A stretch of DNA of 49,169 nucleotides. It comes from Methylococcales bacterium. GTDB taxonomy: Bacteria > Pseudomonadota > Gammaproteobacteria > Methylococcales > Methylomonadaceae. Location of the stretch: the NCBI GenBank assembly GCA_030654015.1, contig JAURYI010000129.1, positions 1 to 49,169 on the forward strand. Reading direction: 5' to 3'. Made by a program: the position numbers and the translations under genes. The notes below the pieces were generated by a model. That model was not told where the DNA came from. It worked only from the letters and a program-made list of their open reading frames with translations, and ran no database searches. This document shows positions 1 through 7,268 of the stretch, in pieces. The number at the start of each line of letters is the position of its first letter. Within the stretch, counting starts at the first letter, position 1.

Positions 1-191
1 AAGAAGACGAAGAAGACGAAGAAGACGAAGAAGACGAAGAAGACGAAGAAGACGAAGAGCCTGAGGAAGAGGAAGAAGACGAAGAAGAGCCTGAGGAAGA
101 GGAAGAAGACGAGGAAGAACCTGAGGAAGAGGAAGAAGAACCTGAGGAAGAAGAGGACGAAGGCGGCTACGAGGAGGAAGATGAAGAATAA
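1..191 (+). CDS. C-terminal end of a highly acidic Glu/Asp/Pro repeat protein (partial)
   Basis: This is an open frame running in from the left edge and ending at TAA 189-191; 62 residues are visible. It is almost wholly Glu and Asp. Six copies of a 9-bp unit (aagaagacg, positions 1-54) encode EDE-type triplets. They are followed by imperfect 27-30-bp units encoding roughly EPEEEEEDEE, and the tail ends in GGYEEEDEE. The start and any folded domain lie outside the window, so no function can be given. Polyacidic tails of this kind can bind cations or basic proteins, but that is general knowledge and not evidence here. The frame is kept open through every repeat, which argues that it is a real coding tail. 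Repeat number is probably variable. Confidence 0.75.
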   Translation, partial: EDEEDEEDEEDEEDEEDEEPEEEEEDEEEPEEEEEDEEEPEEEEEEPEEEEDEGGYEEEDEE

Positions 192-220
192 TTCGATGTA
201 AGCTAATCGAATAATGGACA

Positions 221-257
221 TCATACTGGACGGGATGACAAACCTCGTCCAGTATGA
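221..257. terminator. Hairpin between the acidic-repeat gene and the convergent DUF934 gene
   Basis: The arms catactggacg (222-232) and cgtccagtatg (246-256) pair perfectly, and t221 pairs with a257. Only a short T run follows (gttt). The hairpin lies between two convergent genes, so a bidirectional terminator is the natural reading. A second weak hairpin (attcgat/atcgaat, 191-212) sits just upstream. Confidence 0.6.
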
Positions 258-318
258 GTTTAAACAAGCCTATATGAGTGTATGTATCCGCTTAATGACT
301 TGTAAAGACAGTCCGCGT

Positions 319-771
319 TTAATGAACTGAACGTTGATAATGAACGCTGAACTCATTCAGTTTAGCCAGCATCACAGGCAAATCAGCAAATTTTTCAGGC
401 TGAAACGCATTAACGCCAACTCGCGCCAAATAAAATGCCTGATCGGGCATATAGTTACCAATCGCCCGCAATTCACCGCTGTAACCCAATCGCTCGCGTA
501 ACAACCACGCTTGAGAAAACGACCGACCATCGGCAAAATCAGCAAATACCAGTTCAATCAATGCCAGACGCTTAATATCGTCTGCCAGTACCGCTACGTC
601 ATCAGTAGAGCCAAGACGTACACCCATTTGACCTGCACGATGAAGCAGCGTGTGTTTTTCCTGTTGCCATCTGGCTAAGGACAGCGTGACATCACCCGCA
701 GGGATAGTCTCATCGTCGCTGATGTGTTGCCAAGTATCATCAACAATGTGTTTATCTTTAATTATCTGCAT
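319..771 (-). CDS. DUF934 family protein, sulfite-reduction partner of CysI
   Basis: A 150-residue protein of the DUF934/COG3749 family, annotated as probably involved in sulfite reduction and commonly encoded beside cysI in proteobacteria. The biochemical role is not established; an electron-transfer or assembly role for the reductase is an inference. The frame stays open to 891, but the start was placed at the ATG at 771 (MQIIKDKHIVDD). The residues upstream of it are read from an alternative frame of the reductase gene. The two genes overlap by 14 bp (758-771), which indicates translational coupling. The conserved central part (VRLGSTDDVAVLADD followed by ALIELVFADFADGRSFSQA) is as expected for the family. 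Confidence 0.85.
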   Translation of the reverse strand: MQIIKDKHIVDDTWQHISDDETIPAGDVTLSLARWQQEKHTLLHRAGQMGVRLGSTDDVAVLADDIKRLALIELVFADFADGRSFSQAWLLRERLGYSGELRAIGNYMPDQAFYLARVGVNAFQPEKFADLPVMLAKLNEFSVHYQRSVH

Positions 772-2410
772 AAACTTGCTCCTTAAACGGGGTGATGCCA
801 ACGCGCTTAAACATATCGAGGAATGATTCGTCTTCCAAACGTTGCTGCACATAAACAGCCAAAATAGTGCTAATGGCTTTAGTGACTTCATCTTTAGCCA
901 CCGAAGGCCCTAAGCGTTCGCCAATCGCCGCTTCATTATCAGAAGAGCCGCCCAGCGTGATTTGATACCATTCAACGCCTTTTTTATCGACCCCTAAAAT
1001 ACCGATATGCCCGACACTTTGATGAGCGCAACCGTTCATACAACCCGACATATTGATTTTTACTTCGCCGATGTCATGCAGATAATCCATATTATCAAGG
1101 GCTTCATTAATTTCTTTTGCCAAACCGATAGTGCCAGAATTAGCCAATGAGCAAAAATCCAGCCCGGGACAACAAATCATATCAGTGGCGGTGCCGATAT
1201 TCGGCGTGGCGAGTGTTAATGCGTCCAGTTGTTGCCACAGACCGTATAAATCGCCTTGATGAACATCGGCAAGAATTAAATTTTGTCGATGGGTACTTCT
1301 GACTTCACCAAAACTATAGCTGTCTGCCAAATGCGCAATGGCATCCAGCTGGGCATCAGTCATATCACCAGGAGGGGCATCAGGAGATTTTAACGAGATA
1401 AATACCGCTTTATAACCTGCGATTTTATGGGCGGTTGTGTTGTATTTAACCCACGTTGCAAAAGCGTTATCTTTGACCAAATGCTGGTCGAAATTTTTAT
1501 CGTCAGCGGCATTGTTATCGTAAGCAGGCGGTGCAAAATGCGCTTTGATTTCTTCCACGCGCTCAGCTGACAATTCACGCCCGTCTTTAATGAGCTGCCA
1601 TTCTTGCTCAACCAGCGCAGTGAATTTTTCAATGCCCGTTTCTTTGAGCAGAATTTTAATCCGCGCTTTATATTTATTATCACGGCGACCAAATAAATTA
1701 TAAACCCGCAAAATCGCTTCCAGATACGACAACAAATGTTGCTGTTCCAGATAGGGACGGATTACTTTGCCGATAATCGGTGTGCGACCTAAACCGCCGC
1801 CGACTAACACTTTAAAGCCGATGACACCCGCCTCATCTTTTACCAAATGCAAGCCGATGTCATGCAGTTGTGTTGCGGCGCGGTCATTCAACGCACCACT
1901 GACGGCGATTTTGAATTTACGCGGTAAATAATCGAACTCAGGGTGTAGCGTTGTCCACTGGCGAATAATTTCGCAATACGGACGCGGGTCTTCAATTTCA
2001 TCAACACACACACCCGCCAAATGGTCGGATGTGGTGTTACGCATACAATTACCGCTGGTTTGAATTGCGTGCATTTGTACCGTAGCGAGTTCAGCCAGAA
2101 TATCAGGCGTTTGCTCTAATTTAGGCCAGTTGAACTGCACATTTTGCCGCGTGGTGAAATGACAATAGTTTTTGTCATAAGTGCGGGCAATGTGCGCTAA
2201 CATTCTGATTTGTTTGCTATTGAACACGCCATAAGGAATGGCGATACGCAACATTGGCGCGTGCGTTTGAATATAAATACCGTTGCGTAAACGCAAATGG
2301 CGGTATCTATCTTCGGACAGTTCACCGCGTAAAAACTGTTCGGTTTGCCACCTGAATTGGGCGACCCGCTCATCCACAAGCGTTTGGTCAATCTCGTTAT
2401 ACTGATACAT
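758..2410 (-). CDS. cysI: Assimilatory sulfite (or nitrite) reductase haemoprotein subunit
   Basis: A 550-residue siroheme/[4Fe-4S] reductase that carries out six-electron reduction of sulfite to sulfide, or of nitrite to ammonia. The cluster and siroheme cysteines are visible near the C-terminus as C-x5-C (CPGLDFC) and C-x3-C (CMNGC). The N-terminal ferredoxin-like half contains LRLRNGIYIQTH and FTTRQNVQFNW, and NTTSDHLAGVCVDE follows. The protein is cytoplasmic. The DUF934 partner makes assimilatory sulfite reduction the likelier role, but sequence alone does not exclude nitrite. No cysJ flavoprotein, cysH or cysG is visible, so the electron donor may be ferredoxin. A good sigma-70 promoter lies 43 bp upstream. 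Start is the ATG at 2410; the ribosome-binding site is weak. Confidence 0.9.
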   Translation of the reverse strand: MYQYNEIDQTLVDERVAQFRWQTEQFLRGELSEDRYRHLRLRNGIYIQTHAPMLRIAIPYGVFNSKQIRMLAHIARTYDKNYCHFTTRQNVQFNWPKLEQTPDILAELATVQMHAIQTSGNCMRNTTSDHLAGVCVDEIEDPRPYCEIIRQWTTLHPEFDYLPRKFKIAVSGALNDRAATQLHDIGLHLVKDEAGVIGFKVLVGGGLGRTPIIGKVIRPYLEQQHLLSYLEAILRVYNLFGRRDNKYKARIKILLKETGIEKFTALVEQEWQLIKDGRELSAERVEEIKAHFAPPAYDNNAADDKNFDQHLVKDNAFATWVKYNTTAHKIAGYKAVFISLKSPDAPPGDMTDAQLDAIAHLADSYSFGEVRSTHRQNLILADVHQGDLYGLWQQLDALTLATPNIGTATDMICCPGLDFCSLANSGTIGLAKEINEALDNMDYLHDIGEVKINMSGCMNGCAHQSVGHIGILGVDKKGVEWYQITLGGSSDNEAAIGERLGPSVAKDEVTKAISTILAVYVQQRLEDESFLDMFKRVGITPFKEQVYADN

Positions 2411-2452
2411 AAAAATTTAAAAAGCCTACCATTTAACTCAACAAAGTGAGCA

Positions 2453-2481
2453 ATCATATACCGCAAGCCGCAAAATGACAA
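2453..2481 (-). promoter_or_regulatory. Sigma-70 promoter for the cysI-DUF934 operon
   Basis: On the minus strand, -35 TTGTCA (2476-2481) and -10 TATGAT (2453-2458) are separated by exactly 17 bp. Transcription would start near 2446, giving a leader of about 36 nt. It lies back to back with the sigma-54 promoter at 2728. Confidence 0.65.
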
Positions 2482-2727
2482 AGATTCTCTAAGACCTTTT
2501 GCCATTTATCAAACCATGAACACATTAAAGCCTGATAGCCACGCAAGCCTATCTAAAAAACAGATTGTAGAGACGCGATTACGCAGCCTTTACTCAGAAA
2601 AACTCCCGCAGTTTTGCCATTACAAGCCATAACCCGCATTGTCTTATTACCAACACAGATACGCTTTAAGCCGATAATGACTCTTACAAGTCGCTATAAA
2701 ATAATAATAATATCAGTGGCTTATCAT

Positions 2728-2744
2728 TTGGCATAAGGGTTGCT
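2728..2744 (+). promoter_or_regulatory. Sigma-54 (-24/-12) promoter upstream of the AAA+ ATPase operon
   Basis: The sequence TTGGCATAAGGGTTGCT matches the -24/-12 consensus. The invariant GG is at 2730-2731 and the GC at 2742-2743, exactly 10 bp apart, within the extended TTGGCA and TTGCT boxes. A transcript would start near 2755, about 27 nt before the AAA+ start codon. Promoters of this class need an ATP-driven NtrC-type activator, none of which is encoded in the window. Confidence 0.7.
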
Positions 2745-2781
2745 TGTCTTTTATTTTTAGTTATAAGCAAGGCTGACACGC

Positions 2782-4482
2782 ATGAAACTTCAAATTGAAC
2801 GCGCTTACGTTGAAGCGATGGTTGCCCAATTTCCTGAACTCCAGATGTTGGCGGAGCAGTTAAAATTCGGTAATAAAGCGGATATTCCTTTTCATCATCT
2901 TTCAGGGACACAACTGGATTTTCTGCGCGGTTTGTATGAAAAAGCGGGCTTTGCGATGCAGGGAAAAGCTGCCCAGCTGTCTACTCTGCAACACGCATTA
3001 ATGGACGGCGGCAAGCAATTTAAAGAAGGTGATTTGGAATTATTAGTGCCTGCTATCGCGGAGTTTTTAGTCAACGATGGCTTGCGTGGCTGGTTGTTTA
3101 AAATCAACGCGGCGGGCAGACCGTTAGCGTATCTGGTGTCGCGGATTGATTTTACCCCGCCCAGCGAGGAAGAAAACGGGCGTATTTTGCTGGAATTGAA
3201 AGCCAATTCGATGGCGAAAATAGTTGCGGTCACGATGATTATTCGAGAGCGCGATATTATCGGCAAAACCCTCGCCGACATATTTGTCACCCATGGTTTT
3301 TTGAAAGAAACCCCTGAATTAATCGCCACTTACGACCGTTCGGCACAGCGTTATTTTGAGCATCGTGCGGATTACAGCCGCCAATTTTCTGCCAGTGGCA
3401 CGGGTGTAGTTGCCGATGATCCGACCGCGACGCATCGTAATACCGATTGGTCACGCAAAAACGTGGTGGTGTTATCGTCGGGCGGTGGTTCAGCCCGTTT
3501 AGTCAATGATGAAGAAGTAGTGAAAGATCGTGAACTTGCGCTGGATGTGACAGGCGATGTTTTAAGTAAATATTTGCGCAGGGCGGGACGCAGTACCAAA
3601 TACAACGACAAAATTGAAAGCGCGGCAGAAATGCTGCAAGCTGATATGCCCAAAGGACTGTTCACCGAATTGCCCGTACACGGCTATATTTTGATGTTTC
3701 ACTTGGAGCTGCATCAGCATTTATGGGTACACGTCGATGATGTAAAACCCTACCAATATCAGCCTGATTTAAAAAATAAATTAATCCTGCCACCCGAACA
3801 AACCGATTTAATCGACATTCTCACCGCTGAAATGGATGTGTTAATGGATGATATTGTGGAAGGCAAATCAGGCGGCACGACGGTGTTATGTGTCGGCCCT
3901 GCGGGTGTTGGTAAAACGCTGACTGCCGAAGTGTATTCGGAAATTATCAAGCGTCCATTGTATCGGGTGCATTCGGGGCAGTTGGGTTTGAATGTCACTG
4001 AAATGGAACTGGCGTTAAAAAATACCCTGACCCGTGCGCAACGCTGGGGCGCGGTGATGTTGATTGATGAAGCCGATGTGTATATCAAACGGCGTGATGA
4101 CAATATTGCCGCTAATGCGGTGGTCGGTGTGTTTTTGCGGGTGCTGGAATATTTTAATGGCTTGCTGTTTTTAACCACCAATCGCGTCGGTGATATAGAT
4201 GAAGCGATTATTTCCCGTTGTATCGCCATCATTCGCTACCATCAACCCACGTTTAATGATCGCTGTAAAATTTGGACAGTGATGGTGGAACAGTTCGGGC
4301 TTGATGTGAATAGCGAGCTGATTAATACCTTATCAAAAACTTTTCCCAAAGCCAGTGGTCGCGACATCAAAGGCTTAACCAAACTGGCGGCTAAATATTG
4401 TCGTCATAAATCGGTTGCACCCAGTTTAGAGGTGTTCAAAAAGTGCAGTATTTTCCGCGACATGGAGCTTGAGGATGATTGA
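2782..4482 (+). CDS. AAA+ ATPase with a long uncharacterised N-terminal region
   Basis: A 566-residue protein. The AAA core is C-terminal: Walker A GPAGVGKT at 372-379, Walker B VMLIDE at 425-430, sensor-1 TTN at 465-467 and a likely arginine finger in ISRC at 478-480. This layout resembles classical AAA proteins that act as hexameric remodelling machines. The first 330 or so residues match no family recognised here and may bind the substrate. No signal peptide or membrane segment is evident, so it is probably cytoplasmic. The gene lies directly behind a sigma-54 promoter and overlaps the next small gene by 8 bp, with a GST-like gene following. The substrate is unknown; remodelling of a partner encoded in the same operon is only a guess. 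Confidence 0.75.
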   Translation: MKLQIERAYVEAMVAQFPELQMLAEQLKFGNKADIPFHHLSGTQLDFLRGLYEKAGFAMQGKAAQLSTLQHALMDGGKQFKEGDLELLVPAIAEFLVNDGLRGWLFKINAAGRPLAYLVSRIDFTPPSEEENGRILLELKANSMAKIVAVTMIIRERDIIGKTLADIFVTHGFLKETPELIATYDRSAQRYFEHRADYSRQFSASGTGVVADDPTATHRNTDWSRKNVVVLSSGGGSARLVNDEEVVKDRELALDVTGDVLSKYLRRAGRSTKYNDKIESAAEMLQADMPKGLFTELPVHGYILMFHLELHQHLWVHVDDVKPYQYQPDLKNKLILPPEQTDLIDILTAEMDVLMDDIVEGKSGGTTVLCVGPAGVGKTLTAEVYSEIIKRPLYRVHSGQLGLNVTEMELALKNTLTRAQRWGAVMLIDEADVYIKRRDDNIAANAVVGVFLRVLEYFNGLLFLTTNRVGDIDEAIISRCIAIIRYHQPTFNDRCKIWTVMVEQFGLDVNSELINTLSKTFPKASGRDIKGLTKLAAKYCRHKSVAPSLEVFKKCSIFRDMELEDD

Positions 4483-4822
4483 ACACGTTAAGCACTGGGC
4501 GAAAAATCATCCATTATCGCCACTTCATGTTGATTGTGCGACTACCGTGATGCTGAAAATTCTCGATGGCAAATGTAAGATGAATACGGAAGAAAAAGTG
4601 GTGATGGCTTTGCTGTATGAGCAAGTCAAACATTGTCCCAGTCAATTATTGGGTGCAGATATTCATCAATTAATCGCCGATTCCCGCGACCATTTGGATG
4701 ATGCCACCAAGATGCTTATTTATGAACAACGTTTATTGGCAGAAACTAGGCTGTCCCGCCCCGTAATGAAAGGCTTTAAAGCCCTGATTCGTGAACAAGG
4801 TTTATTTAAGGAACACGCATGA
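4475..4822 (+). CDS. Small conserved-context protein of unknown function
   Basis: A 115-residue soluble, apparently all-helical protein with no recognisable domain. The ATG at 4475 is preferred because GGAG (4464-4467) lies 7 nt upstream; an in-frame TTG at 4469 is the alternative. The start overlaps the end of the AAA+ gene by 8 bp, and its stop overlaps the start of the GST gene (ATGA, 4819-4822). All three are therefore very likely co-translated. It contains three cysteines (in HVDCATT, DGKCKM and KHCPSQ). It could be a substrate or adaptor of the ATPase, but nothing in the sequence proves that. Confidence 0.65.
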   Translation: MIEHVKHWAKNHPLSPLHVDCATTVMLKILDGKCKMNTEEKVVMALLYEQVKHCPSQLLGADIHQLIADSRDHLDDATKMLIYEQRLLAETRLSRPVMKGFKALIREQGLFKEHA

Positions 4823-5463
4823 ACATGAAGTTTTACATGACCCAAGGCTCTTGCAGTACGGGCATCCATATTTTATTGGAAGAGTGCGGACTGGTGTTTG
4901 AAGCCTATCCCGTTAATTTAATGGCGGGTGATCAGTACAAAGACGATTATTTAGCCATTAATCCAAAAGCCACCATTCCGACTTTAGTCCGCGAAGACGG
5001 CACTGCTTTAACCGAATTTCAGTCTATCGCGTGGTGGTTGGCGAAAACCTATCCTAAGCGCAAACTGTTACCCGATACATTGGAAGACGAAGTACGGGTG
5101 CTGGAAGTAATGAATTACGCGGTGAATACCATTCACGGGCAGGGTTTTACCCGCATTTTTACCACCGAAAAATACACCCCGAATGCGGCTGATTATGAGG
5201 CGGTGAAAGCGCGTGGGCATGAGATAGTTAATCAAACATTTGCTATCGTGAATGATGTATTAGCAGGGCGTGATTATGTGGTGGCACATTTTACTATTGC
5301 CGATGCCGCGCTGTTTTATGTGGAGTTTTGGACAAACTACCTCAAAATACCGTTACCCGAAAATTGCCAAGCCCATTACCTGCGCTTGCTGCAACGTCCA
5401 GCTGTAAGACAGGTATTAATGGAGGAGGGCTATTCTAATTTACTCATGCCCAAAAATGCTTAA
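4819..5463 (+). CDS. Glutathione S-transferase family protein
   Basis: A 214-residue protein with a thioredoxin-fold N-terminal domain (about 1-80) and a helical C-terminal domain (about 90-205). The N-terminus GSCSTGIHILLEECGL matches the helix-1 region where GSTs carry the catalytic Ser or Cys, with PKATIPTLV as the cis-Pro loop and TEFQSIAWWLA for the glutathione gamma-Glu contact. Family members conjugate glutathione to electrophiles or act as glutathione-dependent reductases. The start overlaps the previous stop (ATGA), so it belongs to the AAA+ operon. The C-terminal domain keeps the usual N-capping motif (FTIADAALFYVEFW). The substrate is unknown. Confidence 0.85.
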   Translation: MNMKFYMTQGSCSTGIHILLEECGLVFEAYPVNLMAGDQYKDDYLAINPKATIPTLVREDGTALTEFQSIAWWLAKTYPKRKLLPDTLEDEVRVLEVMNYAVNTIHGQGFTRIFTTEKYTPNAADYEAVKARGHEIVNQTFAIVNDVLAGRDYVVAHFTIADAALFYVEFWTNYLKIPLPENCQAHYLRLLQRPAVRQVLMEEGYSNLLMPKNA

Positions 5464-5475
5464 TGAATTTACATA

Positions 5476-5506
5476 GACCTGCGAGGTTTTAAAAACTTCG
5501 CAGGTC
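5476..5506. repeat. Palindromic hairpin between the GST and SagB-type genes
   Basis: The left arm gacctgcgaggtttt (5476-5490) pairs with aaaacttcgcaggtc (5492-5506), with one G-T pair. Its composition recalls two other hairpins in the window, 14651-14675 and 40482-40516. It may attenuate transcription within the operon or may be a dispersed palindromic repeat. Confidence 0.6.
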
Positions 5507-5535
5507 TTCGTTGCCCACGTCACCAGAGGTTTACC

Positions 5536-7113
5536 ATGACCGCACACAGCAACACCGTTATCAACTACCACCGCCGCACTAAACATAGCTTACAGCAATA
5601 TGCCAACAGCCCAGCCAGTCTGGATTGGGACGATCAGCCGAATGCGTTTCGTACGTTTACAGGTTGTGAACTGAAAAAATTGCCTAAAACGGGTGCAGAG
5701 CGGCAGGTGTTATTTACTGACTTGGCGAAACCGCGTGCAGCGGAATTAGTCAGCTATATTTCGGTGGGCTTGTTGCTGGAACTCAGTTTTGGTTTGTCTG
5801 CGTGGAAAAGCTATGGCGGTGACAGCTGGGCGTTGCGTTGTAATCCATCCAGCGGTAATTTACACCCGACCGAAGCTTATCTGATTAATACCGATGCCGC
5901 GTTGTTGCCGACAGGGGTTTATCATTATCAGGTGTATCAGCATGGTTTAGAACAACGCTGTTTATTTAATCAACCCGTGCAAAACAACGGAATTTTTATC
6001 GGTTTAAGCTCCGTACATTGGCGCGAAGCGTGGAAATATGGCGAACGGGCATTTCGTTATTGTCAGCACGATATAGGTCATGCCTTGGGATGTTTACGCT
6101 ATGCGGCGGCAATTTTGGGTTGGACAGTTGAATTAATCACGGAATACGGTGATGAGGAATTAAGCACGTTATTAGGTGTCAATCGCGCAGAGGATTTTAT
6201 TGCCAATGAACGCGAAGTTGCCGATATTCTGTGCCGAATTCATACGGGCGACATCAGCCCAGATTATGACGTGGAGGCGTTAATCCACGCGGCACAAACA
6301 GGTGTGTGGCAGGGTAAAGCGGCATTATTAAATAAGCGTCATCTGTACAACTGGACAGTGATTAATGAAGTGGCACACGCGACTGAAAAACCGCGCACCG
6401 CGCCGATTAGATTGCCAGCATTTATACCACCCGCAAGCACTGCGTCTGCCTGTCAACAAACCGCTACGCAGCTGATTCGCCAACGCCGCAGTGCGCAACA
6501 CTTTAATCCACAACCAACCTTAGCCGAACAGGATTTTTACCGTATTCTGACCGCCACGTTACCTGACAAACTGCCGTTTGATGTGTGGTCGCTACCTAAT
6601 AATATTCACCTGTTTATTTTTGTGCATCGGGTGGAAGGTTTGGAAGCGGGTTTATACGCGCTACCCAGAAATGCAGAAAAACTGCCCGCATTACAAACAG
6701 CAACCTCCAATAAGTTTGAATGGCAAGCGGTTGCCGCACCGCTACCGTTGTATAAATTAATCAGTGCCAATTGTCGCAATGCGGCAAAAACCTTGTCGTG
6801 TCATCAGGCGATTGCCAGTGACAGTGCGTTTAGTCTGGCGATGGTGGCTGAATTTTCAGCAAACGTAGAAGCCGCCGCGTGGCATTATCGGTATTTGTTT
6901 TGGGAAGCGGGGTTAATCGGGCAGGTGTTGTATCTGGAAGCCGAAGCCGCTGGGGTGCGTGGTACGGGTATCGGCTGTTATTTTGATGACAGCGTACATG
7001 AGGTGTTAGGGCTTACGGATGAAACGTTTCAGAGTCTGTATCATTTCACCGTGGGTACGCCGTTAGACGATAGTCGCTTGCAAACCTTGCCCGCCTACGC
7101 GCATTTGAAGTAG
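5536..7113 (+). CDS. Tandem SagB-type nitroreductase-like dehydrogenase
   Basis: A 525-residue protein built from two nitroreductase-fold halves. The first (about 50-270) carries the FMN-binding signature R101-CNPSSG followed by LHPTEAYL. The second begins near 315 with RQRRSAQHF and ends with the GVRGTGIGCYF segment. The N-terminal YHRRTKHSLQQYA is typical of long SagB-type proteins. SagB enzymes oxidise azolines to azoles in ribosomal peptides, but that needs a cyclodehydratase and precursor peptide, and neither is seen here. The actual substrate is therefore open. The tandem arrangement would give an intramolecular pseudo-dimer, since nitroreductases are usually dimers. AGAGG at 5525-5529 is the ribosome-binding site. 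It lies 72 bp after the GST gene and may share its transcript. Confidence 0.8.
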   Translation: MTAHSNTVINYHRRTKHSLQQYANSPASLDWDDQPNAFRTFTGCELKKLPKTGAERQVLFTDLAKPRAAELVSYISVGLLLELSFGLSAWKSYGGDSWALRCNPSSGNLHPTEAYLINTDAALLPTGVYHYQVYQHGLEQRCLFNQPVQNNGIFIGLSSVHWREAWKYGERAFRYCQHDIGHALGCLRYAAAILGWTVELITEYGDEELSTLLGVNRAEDFIANEREVADILCRIHTGDISPDYDVEALIHAAQTGVWQGKAALLNKRHLYNWTVINEVAHATEKPRTAPIRLPAFIPPASTASACQQTATQLIRQRRSAQHFNPQPTLAEQDFYRILTATLPDKLPFDVWSLPNNIHLFIFVHRVEGLEAGLYALPRNAEKLPALQTATSNKFEWQAVAAPLPLYKLISANCRNAAKTLSCHQAIASDSAFSLAMVAEFSANVEAAAWHYRYLFWEAGLIGQVLYLEAEAAGVRGTGIGCYFDDSVHEVLGLTDETFQSLYHFTVGTPLDDSRLQTLPAYAHLK

Positions 7114-7156
7114 CTGACGTAAACAATTGAAATGCTGTTGTGTGTGGACTACGGCA

Positions 7157-7184
7157 TTGTTGCTCCGCGTACAACTTTTATAGA
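7157..7184 (+). promoter_or_regulatory. Possible sigma-70 promoter for nhaD
   Basis: TTGTTG (7157-7162) and TATAGA (7179-7184) are separated by 16 bp, about 80 bp before the preferred nhaD start codon. It is a plausible but unexceptional match. Confidence 0.4.
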
Positions 7185-7268
7185 CCATAAAATGACAAAA
7201 TTTACTGGTTGATGATAACATTAGCCGTTTACATTTTAATTTACATCAATAAGATTGAGGGGGATATT

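Larger units (their letters stand above)
2411..2781. other. 371-bp divergent intergenic region
   Basis: This gap holds the cysI promoter on the left and a sigma-54 promoter on the right. The roughly 240 bp between them would be the natural place for enhancer sites of a sigma-54 activator. No clean inverted repeat was recognised there, and no credible small gene was seen. Confidence 0.5.

Noticed and set aside
1-120. CRISPR-like array at the left edge
   Set aside because: The repeats are contiguous, 9 or 30 bp, keep an open frame and have no spacers.
772-891. N-terminal extension of the DUF934 gene to position 891
   Set aside because: This stretch is the CysI gene read in another frame. The family start and coupling support 771.
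3759-4232. Antisense frame opposite the AAA+ core
   Set aside because: A shadow of the Walker A/B region with no family resemblance and no start signal.
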